A program made the translations under genes and the position numbers. Under the pieces are notes generated by a model, which was not told the origin of the DNA, did no database searches, and worked only from the letters and a program-made list of their open reading frames with translations. This document shows, one piece after another, positions 17,056 through 26,546 of a stretch of DNA of 64,000 nt. The stretch comes from Paenibacillus amylolyticus (GTDB lineage: Bacteria; Bacillota; Bacilli; Paenibacillales; Paenibacillaceae), in contig NZ_CP121451.1 in the NCBI RefSeq assembly GCF_029689945.1, positions 6,572,001 through 6,636,000 of the forward strand, given 5' to 3'. Each line of letters starts with the position of its first letter. Positions within the stretch are counted from its first letter, which is position 1.

Positions 17056-18561
17056 CTAAGCCATCCGCTGCTGCGCGGCCAGCCTCATAATATCCTGCTC
17101 TGTTGCCTCAGCTCCGTCCACGATTCCGGTGAGACGTCCTTCGCTCATCACCATGATGCGATCCGACATGCCCAGAAGCTCAGGCATCTCGGAGCTAATC
17201 ATGATAATGCTTTTGCCCTGACGAGCCAGTTCCGTAATAATGGTGTATATCTCGAACTTGGCCCCTACGTCGATTCCACGTGTGGGTTCATCCAGCAGCA
17301 GAATCTCCGGGTCGGTCAACAACCAGCGGGCCAGCAGAACCTTCTGTTGATTCCCACCCGAAAGATTCCGAATCAGCGTGTTAACCGAAGGCGTTTTGGT
17401 TCTGAATTTCTGCGTCTGCTCCCGTGCTTCCTCGCGGCCTTTTTTCTCATTCAACAAACCGATGCGATTTTGGTAACGACCAAGACTTGCGATGATTGTG
17501 TTCTCATACACCGACAACATGGGAAATATCCCTGTAACTCTTCGTTCTTCCGTAAGCAGCGCAATGTTGTAACGTTTTGCGGCAGCGGGAGAATGAATCT
17601 TTACTTTGCGTCCGTGGATTGAAATCTGACCTGAAGCGAGACCTCGCAGCCCGAACAAGGACTCCATCAATTCTGTCCGCTGTGCGCCAACCAGACCGCC
17701 AATGCCGAGCACCTCACCTTTACGCAGCTCAAAGGATACATCACGAAACGAGTTGGACTGATTCGATGTCAGACCCTCCGCCTTTAAAATGACTTCACCG
17801 GGTACGTTCGTCCGTTCCGGGAATCGTTCGTCCATGTCACGACCCACCATGCGTGTGATAATCAGATCTGTTGTTAAATCAGCAGCATCCCAAGTCCCGA
17901 CAACGAAGCCATCACGCATGATCGTGACTTCATCCGAGATCGTCAGGATCTCCTCCATCTTGTGGGAAATGTAGATGATGGATACCCCGCGACTGCGCAG
18001 TTCATTAATGATGGCGAAGAGCTGCTCCACTTCCTTGCCTGTCAGGGAAGAAGTGGGCTCATCCATGACGATGACTTTGGACTGAAATGAGACTGCCTTC
18101 GCAATTTCCATAGATTGAATCTTGGACACGGACAGTGTCCCGGCCTGAGCCTTCGGATCAATATCCAGATTCAGGTCCTTGAACAGAGCCAGTGTGTCGG
18201 CATACATCCGTTTCTCGTCGACCAGTATTCCCTTCATCGGAAAACGACCCAGCCAGATATTCTCCATCACCGGGCGATGCGGGACCGGATTCAGCTCCTG
18301 ATGAATCATGGATATGCCTTGCTGAAGTGCCGCCTTGGAATTCGGAATATCCACAGCCTTTCCTTCGATGCGTATCGTTCCTTCATCGGGTCGATACATG
18401 CCAAACAGACATTTCATAAGTGTGGATTTGCCCGCTCCATTCTCTCCCATCAAGGCGTGAACCGTTCCCGGCTTCACCTTCAAGGTGACCTGACTTAGTG
18501 CCTGCACACCCGGAAATGCTTTGGAAACTCCATTCATCTCCAGCAGGTAAGATGACTCCAT
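17056..18561 (-). CDS. mglA: Galactoside ABC transporter ATPase (MglA-like)
   Basis: A 501-residue tandem ATPase. The first half has Walker A GENGAGKSTLMKCLFG, signature LSVSKIQSMEIAKAVS and Walker B VIVMDEPTSSLT. The second has a degenerate Walker A region (GIGGLVGAQRTELMESLFG), signature LSGGNQQKVLLARWL and Walker B ILLLDEPTRGIDVG. The asymmetry is standard for RbsA/MglA/AraG proteins. The start at 18561 is chosen because GGGAGG lies upstream; a longer frame upstream lacks a site. It energises the MglC-like permease and is co-transcribed with mglB. Confidence 0.92.
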   Translation of the reverse strand: MESSYLLEMNGVSKAFPGVQALSQVTLKVKPGTVHALMGENGAGKSTLMKCLFGMYRPDEGTIRIEGKAVDIPNSKAALQQGISMIHQELNPVPHRPVMENIWLGRFPMKGILVDEKRMYADTLALFKDLNLDIDPKAQAGTLSVSKIQSMEIAKAVSFQSKVIVMDEPTSSLTGKEVEQLFAIINELRSRGVSIIYISHKMEEILTISDEVTIMRDGFVVGTWDAADLTTDLIITRMVGRDMDERFPERTNVPGEVILKAEGLTSNQSNSFRDVSFELRKGEVLGIGGLVGAQRTELMESLFGLRGLASGQISIHGRKVKIHSPAAAKRYNIALLTEERRVTGIFPMLSVYENTIIASLGRYQNRIGLLNEKKGREEAREQTQKFRTKTPSVNTLIRNLSGGNQQKVLLARWLLTDPEILLLDEPTRGIDVGAKFEIYTIITELARQGKSIIMISSEMPELLGMSDRIMVMSEGRLTGIVDGAEATEQDIMRLAAQQRMA

Positions 18562-18633
18562 CTTGGTTCCTCCCTTCCATATGACTGGCAAAAGGGACGC
18601 TACCCGAATGTCGGACGTCCCTGTCTCGTGCTG

Positions 18634-19695
18634 TTATTGGGCGTCGGCAATGTTGTCTTTTGTAATCTTTTTGTATGCAATCCAGACGTATTTCCCATCT
18701 GTAATATCGTATTGGGTATTTTCCTTCGTTGGTGTCTCACCTTTGGCAAGTACGGAAGCCAAGGCCACCGTAGCTGCACCCTGATTCTTGGCATCATTGA
18801 GCACTGTGCCCAGCATCGTGCCATCCTGTAGAGCCTGAATGGCTGGAGCTGTGGCATCCACACCTACCACCGGCATTGATTTGCCATCCTTGAAGTATCC
18901 GGCTGCTTTCAATGCCTCAATGGCTCCAAGCGCCATGTCATCATTGTTCGCGAGAACCGCTTCAATCTTGTCGCCATGAGAAGCCAGGAACGCTTGCATT
19001 TTCTCCTGACCTTTCACCCGGTCCCACATCGCCGTGTCTTCCGCCAGTGCTTCCACTTCAATACCGGCATCCTGGATCGCCTGAACCGAATATTTGGTCC
19101 GAAGCTCTGCATCCTGGTGACCCGGTTCTCCTTTTAGCATGACGTATTGCAGTTTGCCATCGCCGTTTTTGTCTGCTTCCGGATGTGCTTTCCAGTAATC
19201 CACAATCAGCTGTCCAGAGATCGTACCCGATTCCTCCGCTTTCGCTCCGACGTAGTACACCTTATCCCACTTGTTCATGTCTTCCGCCACGGGCTCACGG
19301 TTGAGAAACACCACTGGAATGTTCGCTGCCTTGGCCTTGTCAATGATGACACCTGCCGCCGTACGGTCTACTGGATTCACAGCCATTGCATTGTATTTCT
19401 TGGACACAAACAGATCGACTTTCTCATTCTGGGTCGGCTGTGCATTTTGGCTATCCACGATATCCAGGGTTGCAACACCTTCCGCTGCTGCGGTCATCGC
19501 ATTACGTACACCCGTCATGAAGGTATCATCGAATTTGTAGATGGCGACACCAATCTTGGGCGTTTCCGTCCCGGCTGCTGTCTGGCCTCCTGTGTCTGTT
19601 CCCGTACTGCCACCTGCGCTGTCTCCGCCGCTGCTACAACCCGCCGCCACAACCATACATGCCGTAATCAACAGTGTCATCCATGTTTTCTTCAT
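18634..19695 (-). CDS. mglB: Galactose/methyl-galactoside-binding lipoprotein (MglB-like)
   Basis: A 353-residue type I periplasmic-binding fold protein anchored by a lipobox (VAAGC, Cys20) and a Gly/Ser/Thr linker to about residue 45. Binding-fold landmarks are GVAIYKFDDTFMTGVRNAM, NPVDRTAAGVIIDKAKAANIPVVFLNREP and NNDDMALGAIEALKAAGY. The loop DKNGDGKLQ matches the calcium loop of the E. coli galactose-binding protein, which supports the MglB assignment over RbsB. GGGGGAGG precedes the ATG. It lies between the sensor genes and mglAC. Confidence 0.9.
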   Translation of the reverse strand: MKKTWMTLLITACMVVAAGCSSGGDSAGGSTGTDTGGQTAAGTETPKIGVAIYKFDDTFMTGVRNAMTAAAEGVATLDIVDSQNAQPTQNEKVDLFVSKKYNAMAVNPVDRTAAGVIIDKAKAANIPVVFLNREPVAEDMNKWDKVYYVGAKAEESGTISGQLIVDYWKAHPEADKNGDGKLQYVMLKGEPGHQDAELRTKYSVQAIQDAGIEVEALAEDTAMWDRVKGQEKMQAFLASHGDKIEAVLANNDDMALGAIEALKAAGYFKDGKSMPVVGVDATAPAIQALQDGTMLGTVLNDAKNQGAATVALASVLAKGETPTKENTQYDITDGKYVWIAYKKITKDNIADAQ

Positions 19696-19842
19696 ATCCT
19701 AATGACCTCCCCCAAGTTCATTCGGCTTTACCGATATCTTTATTATGAAAGGGTTTACATTAAATTCGAATACAATATCTTCACCTGTTCTATCGAAATC
19801 TTCCTCAAGTTACAAAGCGCCTTCATTTCTTCCTTCAGCATT

Positions 19843-21024
19843 TTATTCATTGTACAAAGGAAACAACAACTTCTGGTTATCCATCCAGAACATATTATCG
19901 GTACTGACCAGCTTCGTCTCAAGGAGAACTCTCGCTTGCACCTGTTGATTGTTCAGCCGCGCAACGGCTTGATTCAATCCCAGGTAACCTGCACTGTATC
20001 CATTCAGCACGATGAGATGATCCAAGACCCCTTCCTGCAATTGCTCCAGTTGCTGTTGTTCACTGCCGAATCCAACAATTCTTACCTTGTCCGCAGCGTT
20101 GCGTCGATTCAGTTCATCGGCTGCACCCAGTGAAGCCGGTTCCTGAAGCGCAATGAAGCCGTCAACGTGCACCTCAGGCTGATCCAGCAATTGCTTCGCA
20201 GTCTGCCAGCACCCATCCCGTGTATTACATATCGCTTTGGGTTCCACTTGGATGTCCGGATACTGTTCCATGACTTCCATAACTCCCTGCTCTCTCTGAA
20301 TGAGGCCGGAATTAACGGGGTCTGGACCCAATAAGGCGATATGCCCTTTCCCTTTCAGAAGCTCTGCCATTGCCTGACCCGCCTGTCTCCCCGCCTCCAT
20401 GTTATCCATGGAGATAATGCTGGTGATGCCTTTCACAGAAAATTCATCGTTAAGCACGATGACAGGAACGACGGTCCCATCGGAATGCGTCGTCTGCGCC
20501 TCCTGAATGATATCGCCAAGTGCCTTCTCACTCAGAGGATCGACCAATAGAGCAGATGCTCCCTGCTTCAGAGCCAATGCCCCGGCATCCACCTGAGCCT
20601 GCTCCCGGGCACTGCGAGACATGGTTGGGCGGTCCGCATTGGCCTGCTTCACCTGCAGCTGACTACCCACGGAATCCGGAATGGCAGGCGTGTACACATG
20701 ACCATCGGAAGGATATGCTTCCACGGTCATCAGCTCCGCCCCGCTCTCTTTGGCAGCCGCTTCGGCACCAAGCCGGATGGCTTCCGCAAGCTCCCCCGTA
20801 CCAGCTGGCGTGATCAGCGCAATGCGCGGAGGTACTGGCGTAACATCGGTATTCGATAAGCCGCATGCACTGCATATTAGCAGAAGGCCGATTGCGGCTG
20901 TCCGGGTGACTAACCGACATTTCCAAACCCCCGGGAAACTCGCAACAATCTTTTTCAAAAGCACACGCATGTTCAGTCCTTCAACGCTATGGGCAACGTT
21001 TCTATTGATCTTGTTGTCCGTCAT
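19843..21024 (-). CDS. Sugar-binding lipoprotein partner of the YesM-like kinase
   Basis: About 393 residues. A hydrophobic stretch near residues 42-54 ends in SAC-G, a lipobox, followed by a type I binding fold (PPRIALITPAGTGELAEAIRLGAEAA, VDPLSEKALGDIIQEA, NLLP-free middle, IVLNGYSAGYLGLNQAVARL). It starts inside the end of the kinase gene (23-bp overlap) at ATG 21024, set by AAGGAGG nine bases upstream. Coupling to the kinase rather than to the transporter suggests that it presents the sugar to the kinase sensor domain. That role is inference from order. A shorter start near 20970 is possible. Confidence 0.8.
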   Translation of the reverse strand: MTDNKINRNVAHSVEGLNMRVLLKKIVASFPGVWKCRLVTRTAAIGLLLICSACGLSNTDVTPVPPRIALITPAGTGELAEAIRLGAEAAAKESGAELMTVEAYPSDGHVYTPAIPDSVGSQLQVKQANADRPTMSRSAREQAQVDAGALALKQGASALLVDPLSEKALGDIIQEAQTTHSDGTVVPVIVLNDEFSVKGITSIISMDNMEAGRQAGQAMAELLKGKGHIALLGPDPVNSGLIQREQGVMEVMEQYPDIQVEPKAICNTRDGCWQTAKQLLDQPEVHVDGFIALQEPASLGAADELNRRNAADKVRIVGFGSEQQQLEQLQEGVLDHLIVLNGYSAGYLGLNQAVARLNNQQVQARVLLETKLVSTDNMFWMDNQKLLFPLYNE

Positions 21025-22828
21025 CAGGCTCGTCCTCCTTCTGCTCCGTTTGAATGGGGATTCGAACCCAGACCGTGGTGCCTTCTTCCAGCTCACTTGC
21101 AAATTCAAGACCGTAGCCCTCCCCGTAATAGAGCCGAATTCGGTCATGTACATTGCGTACCGCGACACCTGATCCTGCACCGCTTTTCACAACTGGACGG
21201 CCACTTAACAATCCAGACATCTGTTCTTCCGTCATGCCGACCCCGTTATCTGTAATGCGAAACACCAATTTGTTGCCCTCACGATATACATCGACTTCAA
21301 TGCTTCCTTCGTCCATATGGTACTCGATGCCATGAACAATGGCGTTCTCAATCAGGGGTTGAAGCACCAGCTTTAATGTCAGGCATTCCAGAAGTGTCTC
21401 ATCTGCATGGATGTTAAAGTTGAATTTGCGCTTGAATCTCATCTGCTGAATCGTCAAATAATGCTGCGCATGCTCCAGCTCTTCCCTGATCGTTATGATG
21501 GTTTTGCCTTGACTGAGACTGATGCGGAACAGGCGCGAGAGTGACGTGATCATCGTAATCACTTCTTCATTGCGGCTCATGCCTACCATACGCACCACAG
21601 AATTCAGGGTGTTGTATAGAAAATGCGGATTAATCTGGGCCTGCAAGGCTTCCAGCTCCAGACGCCGCTTCTGTTCCTGTTCATGGATAATCTCATCCAT
21701 CAGAGTTCGGATTTTATTGACCATCAGGTTGAAGCGACGCGATAATCGTTCCACCTCGAGCGGTCCTTCAATAGGCAACTCGACGTTGAAATCCCCGCGC
21801 TCCACGGCCTTCATCTTGCGCTCCATGCGCCGGATTGGACGAGTCAGACTGGATGACAGGAACAGAGATACGAGAATGACCAGTACTAGCACAACCACCA
21901 ATACACGAATGAGATATCCGTTCACTTCCTGACGTGTTGTCATAATCTCATCCAGATAGGCAACACCGACAATTTTCCATCCAATATTGCCAACAGACTT
22001 CACGGTATTCAGCCTTTTCTGTCCATCTGCCTCATCTTCGTAACTGCCGGAAGCCACCAAAGCCTGTTCGATATTCTCGCTTTTGAGTCCCATATACATC
22101 AATTGCTGCTGCGGATGGTACACGATATTGCCCGCACTCTCATCGATAATGTAGACGTATCCCCGTTGCCCCAGACTGACCCGGCGGCTCAGTTCATCCA
22201 TCTGTTTGAAATTGATATCAACCAGCAGGATAACCTGCCGATCCTGACCATTTTGCCGTATCGTTATGCCTTTGCTCATGGAAACGACCCATTTGTATGG
22301 GCCTGTGTACATGTTCTGAATATGAGGCAGCGAGAAACTCAGGTGATCCGGCACACGAAGCGCAGACTGAAACCACCCTTGCTGCGTCACATGGGCACTC
22401 GGTTTTAATTCGGCTGTAGGTCGGTTTTTGAGCAATTGCCCCGTGGAATCAAGCAGGGTAATGGAGATGATATCTTCACGACTGCTGAGCAATGTGTCGA
22501 GCTGTTTGTCCACCAATTCCCCTTCCCATGTCCCGTCACGCAGCATGTGCTCCTCAATGGCACGGTAGAGATGAGACATACTGCGGACGTAATCCTCCAG
22601 GTTATAACTGACCTGATCCACAATCTGTCTCGTCGTCAATTCCGCACTGCGCTCGGCAGCCTGTGTGAACTTGTCATGCAGAAGCATCGCCATGATGGTC
22701 AGCACCAGAACGATGAAGACGGAGAAGGACCACGTAATAATAAACCGGATACTGCTGACTCTGGACGAACGCAGCCTGGAGCGTAATTGAAGTCCCATGG
22801 ACTTCACCCACCTGGACAAGAGCTTCAT
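21002..22828 (-). CDS. YesM-type sensor histidine kinase
   Basis: A 608-residue kinase with membrane helices at about 30-52 and 300-322. Between them is an extracellular double-Cache type sensor (about 55-295). Then come HAMP (SLTRPIRRMERKMKAVERGDFNV), the His_kinase motif LQAQINPHFLYNTLNSVVRM with the phosphoacceptor histidine, and an ATPase domain (LVLQPLIENAIVHGIEYH, DNGVGMTEEQ). It pairs with the response regulator upstream (ATGA overlap) and a binding lipoprotein downstream, heading the mgl-like genes. It most likely senses extracellular sugar. Confidence 0.92.
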   Translation of the reverse strand: MKLLSRWVKSMGLQLRSRLRSSRVSSIRFIITWSFSVFIVLVLTIMAMLLHDKFTQAAERSAELTTRQIVDQVSYNLEDYVRSMSHLYRAIEEHMLRDGTWEGELVDKQLDTLLSSREDIISITLLDSTGQLLKNRPTAELKPSAHVTQQGWFQSALRVPDHLSFSLPHIQNMYTGPYKWVVSMSKGITIRQNGQDRQVILLVDINFKQMDELSRRVSLGQRGYVYIIDESAGNIVYHPQQQLMYMGLKSENIEQALVASGSYEDEADGQKRLNTVKSVGNIGWKIVGVAYLDEIMTTRQEVNGYLIRVLVVVLVLVILVSLFLSSSLTRPIRRMERKMKAVERGDFNVELPIEGPLEVERLSRRFNLMVNKIRTLMDEIIHEQEQKRRLELEALQAQINPHFLYNTLNSVVRMVGMSRNEEVITMITSLSRLFRISLSQGKTIITIREELEHAQHYLTIQQMRFKRKFNFNIHADETLLECLTLKLVLQPLIENAIVHGIEYHMDEGSIEVDVYREGNKLVFRITDNGVGMTEEQMSGLLSGRPVVKSGAGSGVAVRNVHDRIRLYYGEGYGLEFASELEEGTTVWVRIPIQTEQKEDEPDDGQQDQ

Positions 22829-24558
22829 CGAATTGAACCTTCATGTGCCGCCTGGGAAGCCTGTTTACGATATTCTTTGGGCGAGACGCCAATATGTTTT
22901 TTGAAACAAAAACTGAAGTAGTTCGGTTCAGCGAAACCAACCTGCTCCGCAATCTCAAATGACTTCAGCTCTGTCGAGCGAAGCAGTTCACGGGCTGCCT
23001 CCATCCGGATCTGCATCAGGTATTGCAGGAAGGTGAGCTGCACTTCTTTTTTGAAAATGCCGCAAAAATAACCGGAGCTGATATGCAAATGTCCGCACAC
23101 CTTCTGAATGGACAGATCAGGGTCGGCATAATGCTCTTTGGTAAAGACCAGTGCCTGCTCAACAATATCCTTGTATACATGCTGGCGACCACTGGCAATG
23201 CGATGTTGTACGAGCAGACAGACCTCCCGTACCTTCTTCTGCGCCTCAGCAAGACCCGGCAGTCGAAACAGATCCGCATACAATTGGAACCCTGCACCAA
23301 AGATGTCTTCCATCGCTTCTCCTGATGCCTGTGCGGCCTTCCATACGGTGGTTAACATTTCAATGAGATAAAGCTGTATATCACTTCGCCCATGTTCCAC
23401 TGTAATTTCCCGAAAAATAAGCGCAAGTGCCTCCTCCAGCTCCACTTGTGTACCCGCCTTCAGACAACGCGTCAGCGTCTGCTGCTTCAACTCGTCGAAT
23501 CGCAGCTTGCCCGCCGTCTGTCGCTCCACGTCTGCAATGTATATGATGGAATCCGTCCCGGGCACAAGTCGATAATCCAAGGCGAGCAGGGCATCTTCAT
23601 AGGCCTGATTCACATCCGCAAGTGTATCTACAATCTGACCAGATCCCACCGTAGCCGGGATACGCAAGTAGTGATTGATGCTGCGCATCACATTTTCCAA
23701 GGCTTTCTGTTGCCGCTTCGCTCCATTCGTACCGCCCGAACGATCGATATAGAGCAGGACAATCGTCTCCTGATGCATAAAGGCATGGCCAGCTCCATGC
23801 TCCGACCAGACCTCTGCCGCAATGTTAAATGCAGCAAACCGCTTCAGTTCAGCATCCTCCGATTGTCGCAAGGAACCTCCAGGAACCAATATCTCGGACT
23901 GATCCGCTTCCCCAGATGTTGCTTGATTATTTCGCTGCGAAGAATGATTGAATGCTCCCTCAGGATTCTCCTTCTGCACATCTCCCTCCATATGCAGTGT
24001 CAATACGGATACCCCATAGCGTTCTCCTGTCAGATCCAATCCGCATTGTCTGGCTTTACTATGAATATATGTCGCGGATTTCTGCCGATGGAGCAGGGTC
24101 GCCATCAGATCTGCCTGTAATAAAGGCAAACTGGTATGATAGTGTTGACGGAGTTGCTGTACATCTTCACGCTCGGCCACTTCAGCTGCCATCTGGGCAC
24201 GCAATCTGGCGAGCAGTTCAGTAAGATGCGCTGCAGAGAACGGCTTCAACAGATATTCATCCACACTTAGCGAGATGGCCTGTCTCGCATAATCAAATTC
24301 ATCATATCCAGTCAAAATGACCACCTTCACAAGTGGATTACGCTTCCTCAATCTTTGCGCGAGTTCCAGACCGTTCATAAATGGCATACTGATATCGGTT
24401 ACCACAATATCCGGCTCTACCCGCTCCGCCATCTCCAATGCTTCCCGTCCATTCTCAGCCAAACCGACAATCCGCAGATCGAGCGCTTCCCAATCAACCT
24501 CGACAACGAGTCCTTCACGTACATCTTCTTCATCATCCACCAGCAGTACCCGGTACAC
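22825..24558 (-). CDS. YesN-type response regulator, AraC family
   Basis: About 577 residues. The receiver domain is at the N-terminus (YRVLLVDDEEDVREGL; phosphoacceptor in DIVVTDISMPFMNG; conserved lysine in DEYLLKPF), followed by a long central region and a C-terminal AraC double helix-turn-helix (LSIQKVCGHLHISSGYFCGIFKK; FEIAEQVGFAEPNYFSFCFKKHIG). GTG 24558 is chosen because AGGAGG lies nine bases upstream. The gene heads a six-gene operon: regulator, kinase, binding protein, mglB, mglA, mglC. It probably activates this operon in response to sugar. Confidence 0.9.
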   Translation of the reverse strand: MYRVLLVDDEEDVREGLVVEVDWEALDLRIVGLAENGREALEMAERVEPDIVVTDISMPFMNGLELAQRLRKRNPLVKVVILTGYDEFDYARQAISLSVDEYLLKPFSAAHLTELLARLRAQMAAEVAEREDVQQLRQHYHTSLPLLQADLMATLLHRQKSATYIHSKARQCGLDLTGERYGVSVLTLHMEGDVQKENPEGAFNHSSQRNNQATSGEADQSEILVPGGSLRQSEDAELKRFAAFNIAAEVWSEHGAGHAFMHQETIVLLYIDRSGGTNGAKRQQKALENVMRSINHYLRIPATVGSGQIVDTLADVNQAYEDALLALDYRLVPGTDSIIYIADVERQTAGKLRFDELKQQTLTRCLKAGTQVELEEALALIFREITVEHGRSDIQLYLIEMLTTVWKAAQASGEAMEDIFGAGFQLYADLFRLPGLAEAQKKVREVCLLVQHRIASGRQHVYKDIVEQALVFTKEHYADPDLSIQKVCGHLHISSGYFCGIFKKEVQLTFLQYLMQIRMEAARELLRSTELKSFEIAEQVGFAEPNYFSFCFKKHIGVSPKEYRKQASQAAHEGSIR

Positions 24559-24726
24559 GTTCGGATTCCTCCTTTTATGACGGGCCTTATGCCCTAAAAA
24601 CGAATATATATGTGCCAATGTGAATCATCTGATTTCGAATGCTCACCGAATTCATGCCCCCATGCTAAGGGTACATGTTCGTCAATTCCAAGGTTGCCAT
24701 CATAATATACAATATTATCAGGGATA

Positions 24727-24740
24727 TGTAATCGCTTTCT
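24727..24740. promoter_or_regulatory. Candidate CcpA cre site
   Basis: TGTAATCGCTTTCT matches the cre consensus TGWAANCGNTNWCA at 13 of 14 positions. It is about 170 bases upstream of the response regulator start, consistent with catabolite repression of the galactoside operon. The rest of 24559-24905 shows no gene. Confidence 0.55.
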
Positions 24741-24905
24741 TTATTGGAGGTAAGGCAACCCTGTCGGGCAGTGCCTAAATAAAATGGGAAGGATAGTATA
24801 TGAATGCTACGGGTATGTTAAAGTAATAAAATACGGGAAATTTCGAAGCGCTCTTAATCGGAGATATTTTGATACTAACTATGATTCCAAACCTTCATTC
24901 TTGAT

Positions 24906-25802
24906 TCATGGATGTGTCGTATTCGTATTTAATGCTTTGACATAAATCATTGTTGTATCCGGATTGGTGTGTCCCATCATCTCCGCCAAACGGTGCAGTG
25001 GCGTATGCTCTGCCATGGCATAGCCAAAACGATGACGCAGGTCGTGTGAACTCAGCCCTTCCAGCCCTGCTGCTATCATTACTTTTTTGATCAGGTGGCG
25101 CAGTGCTCTCTCCGTTAAACGATCGTTTGTTTTTTCAGAAGGAAAAAGGTACGCACTTTCGGTATCAAGATTAGATAAGTACTGATTCAACATCACAATA
25201 CACTGCATATTCAAAGGGATCTTACGCTGCACATTGCGTTTATCGGCTCTAACTGTCAGGTGACCACTTCGTCTGCCCAGTTCAATATCATGAGGCATGA
25301 GGTTGCATACCTCCATCGTACGCAAGCCGGTGTGGTACATAAGGGTCAGGATCGTCTGATCACGAAGGGAGTTACCCAGCTCCACTGCTGCAAGGAATGC
25401 CTGCTCTTCTTCGGATGTCATTCGGCGTGGACTGACTTTGTCTTCCGGAATGAATTTCAATGCTTTGGAAGGGTCATGACTGAGCCTGGATTCCAGAACA
25501 ACCCATTTGAAAAAACGCTTCAGCGTAATCAATCTCCGATTAATGGTTGCTGGCTTCAATCCCATAACCTTATGTGAATCTTCACGATAATAGACTAAAG
25601 TGGATGTATCGATGTCTTCGATTCGCAATGCAATCCTTCCGCCGAGCATGGCACTTTCCTTGTACCATTCGATAAAGTGCTTCAGATCACTTGCATATTC
25701 CTTCACGGTTTTGGGATGCAACTCTTCCTCATTGGCAAGCATATGAATGAATTCTTCTATCGTTGGTTCCCGCTGCACCGAAGTCCCTGATGACTGATTC
25801 AT
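24906..25802 (-). CDS. Tyrosine recombinase, possibly TnpI-like
   Basis: A 298-residue integrase. The N-terminal SAM-like core-binding domain spans about 15-110. The catalytic domain has arginine I in HTGLRTMEVCNL, the lysine in ADKRN, the HDLRHRF box, GHTNPDTTMIYVKA with the second histidine and the tyrosine nucleophile, so all catalytic residues are present. The start follows TTGGAGG. Two copies of a 12-bp motif lie just upstream; their sequence agrees with the binding motif I recall for TnpI of Tn5401. No transposase, prophage or plasmid genes adjoin it. It could be a resident recombinase, a transposon remnant, or a XerCD-like housekeeping enzyme. Its cognate target is unknown. Confidence 0.88.
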   Translation of the reverse strand: MNQSSGTSVQREPTIEEFIHMLANEEELHPKTVKEYASDLKHFIEWYKESAMLGGRIALRIEDIDTSTLVYYREDSHKVMGLKPATINRRLITLKRFFKWVVLESRLSHDPSKALKFIPEDKVSPRRMTSEEEQAFLAAVELGNSLRDQTILTLMYHTGLRTMEVCNLMPHDIELGRRSGHLTVRADKRNVQRKIPLNMQCIVMLNQYLSNLDTESAYLFPSEKTNDRLTERALRHLIKKVMIAAGLEGLSSHDLRHRFGYAMAEHTPLHRLAEMMGHTNPDTTMIYVKALNTNTTHP

Positions 25803-25830
25803 TAGAAAATACCTCCAATTCTTGACTTAT

Positions 25831-25877
25831 ATTAGCGGACATGGTATTATCATATTAATCGATACATTAGCGGACAT
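25831..25877 (-). promoter_or_regulatory. Paired 12-bp recombinase-type sites upstream of the integrase
   Basis: ATTAGCGGACAT occurs at 25831-25842 and 25866-25877, same orientation, start to start 35 bases. On the gene's strand it reads ATGTCCGCTAAT. The two copies bracket a possible promoter (TTGATG, 17 bases, TAATAT), so binding could both repress the gene and form a recombination site. Confidence 0.6.
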
Positions 25878-25969
25878 CAAGTCTGTGGTTTAAATGCACC
25901 AGGTGAGTGTCAATTTTAGATTATACTCGTCATAATGATCGGCTAAAACTTATTTTTTGGAGGAATCAC

Positions 25970-26170
25970 ATGCAAACAGGTACAGTGAAATGGTTCAACG
26001 CGGATAAAGGATTCGGCTTTATTGAAACTGAAGAAGGAACAGACGTATTCGTTCACTTCAGCGCCATTCAAGGTGAAGGTTACAAAACGTTGGACGAAGG
26101 TCAACGTGTAGAGTTCGAAGTAACTCAAGGTAACCGTGGTCCACAAGCGGAGAACGTTACTAAACTGTAA
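25970..26170 (+). CDS. Cold-shock protein, CspA/CspB family
   Basis: A 66-residue single OB-fold protein. RNP1 (KGFGFIE) and RNP2 (VFVHFSAI) motifs are intact, and the protein ends [10 protein letters not shown] as in CspA-type chaperones that bind single-stranded RNA and DNA. ATG 25970 is preceded by TTGGAGGAATCAC; a longer in-frame start exists but has no site. The 90-base untranslated leader fits thermal or post-transcriptional control of csp genes. A terminator follows at once, so it is monocistronic. Confidence 0.95.
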   Translation: MQTGTVKWFNADKGFGFIETEEGTDVFVHFSAIQGEGYKTLDEGQRVEFEVTQGNRGPQAENVTKL

Positions 26171-26178
26171 TTGATACA

Positions 26179-26204
26179 AGGGCTGCCTTCGGCAGCTCTT
26201 TATT
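26179..26204 (+). terminator. cspA terminator
   Basis: GGCTGCC-TTC-GGCAGCT hairpin followed by CTTTATTTATG, nine bases after the stop codon. Confidence 0.8.
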
Positions 26205-26339
26205 TATGCCCACTGACGATTACTTTTGTTATTTTATCCACATCAACTACTTTATTCTGTCATCGGAGTATCCGTATAACACCTTCCTTACACTTATATC
26301 CACTACAGAAAACTACAGAAAAACAGAAAAGAGGTTTTT

Positions 26340-26510
26340 ATTCCAACAGATCATTATAAATCCAGTGAACACGTTGTATTTTCCACGGTTGACGACATCA
26401 TTAACTTCTACTCACCTCAGCAAACGAGCACTGAACGTACTGAAGCTCACTCACTTCCTGTGCACGCGGCTGATCCATCCAAACATACGGATTACAAGGC
26501 CGAACGTTAA
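26340..26510 (+). CDS. Possible small hydrophilic protein with non-ATG start
   Basis: An open frame of 56 codons after the cspA terminator reads like a real soluble protein: PTDHYKSSEHVVFSTV, DDIINFYSPQ, and the end HTDYKAER. There is no ATG, GTG or TTG at its head. An ATT at 26340 lies five bases after AAAGAGG. Either it uses ATT, the start base is mis-sequenced, or the frame is fortuitous. I do not recognise a family. Competing frames here run through terminator hairpins and look worse. Confidence 0.3.
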   Translation: MPTDHYKSSEHVVFSTVDDIINFYSPQQTSTERTEAHSLPVHAADPSKHTDYKAER

Positions 26511-26546
26511 CCACGAAAAGACAGCAACCTATCCGATAAAAGCAGA

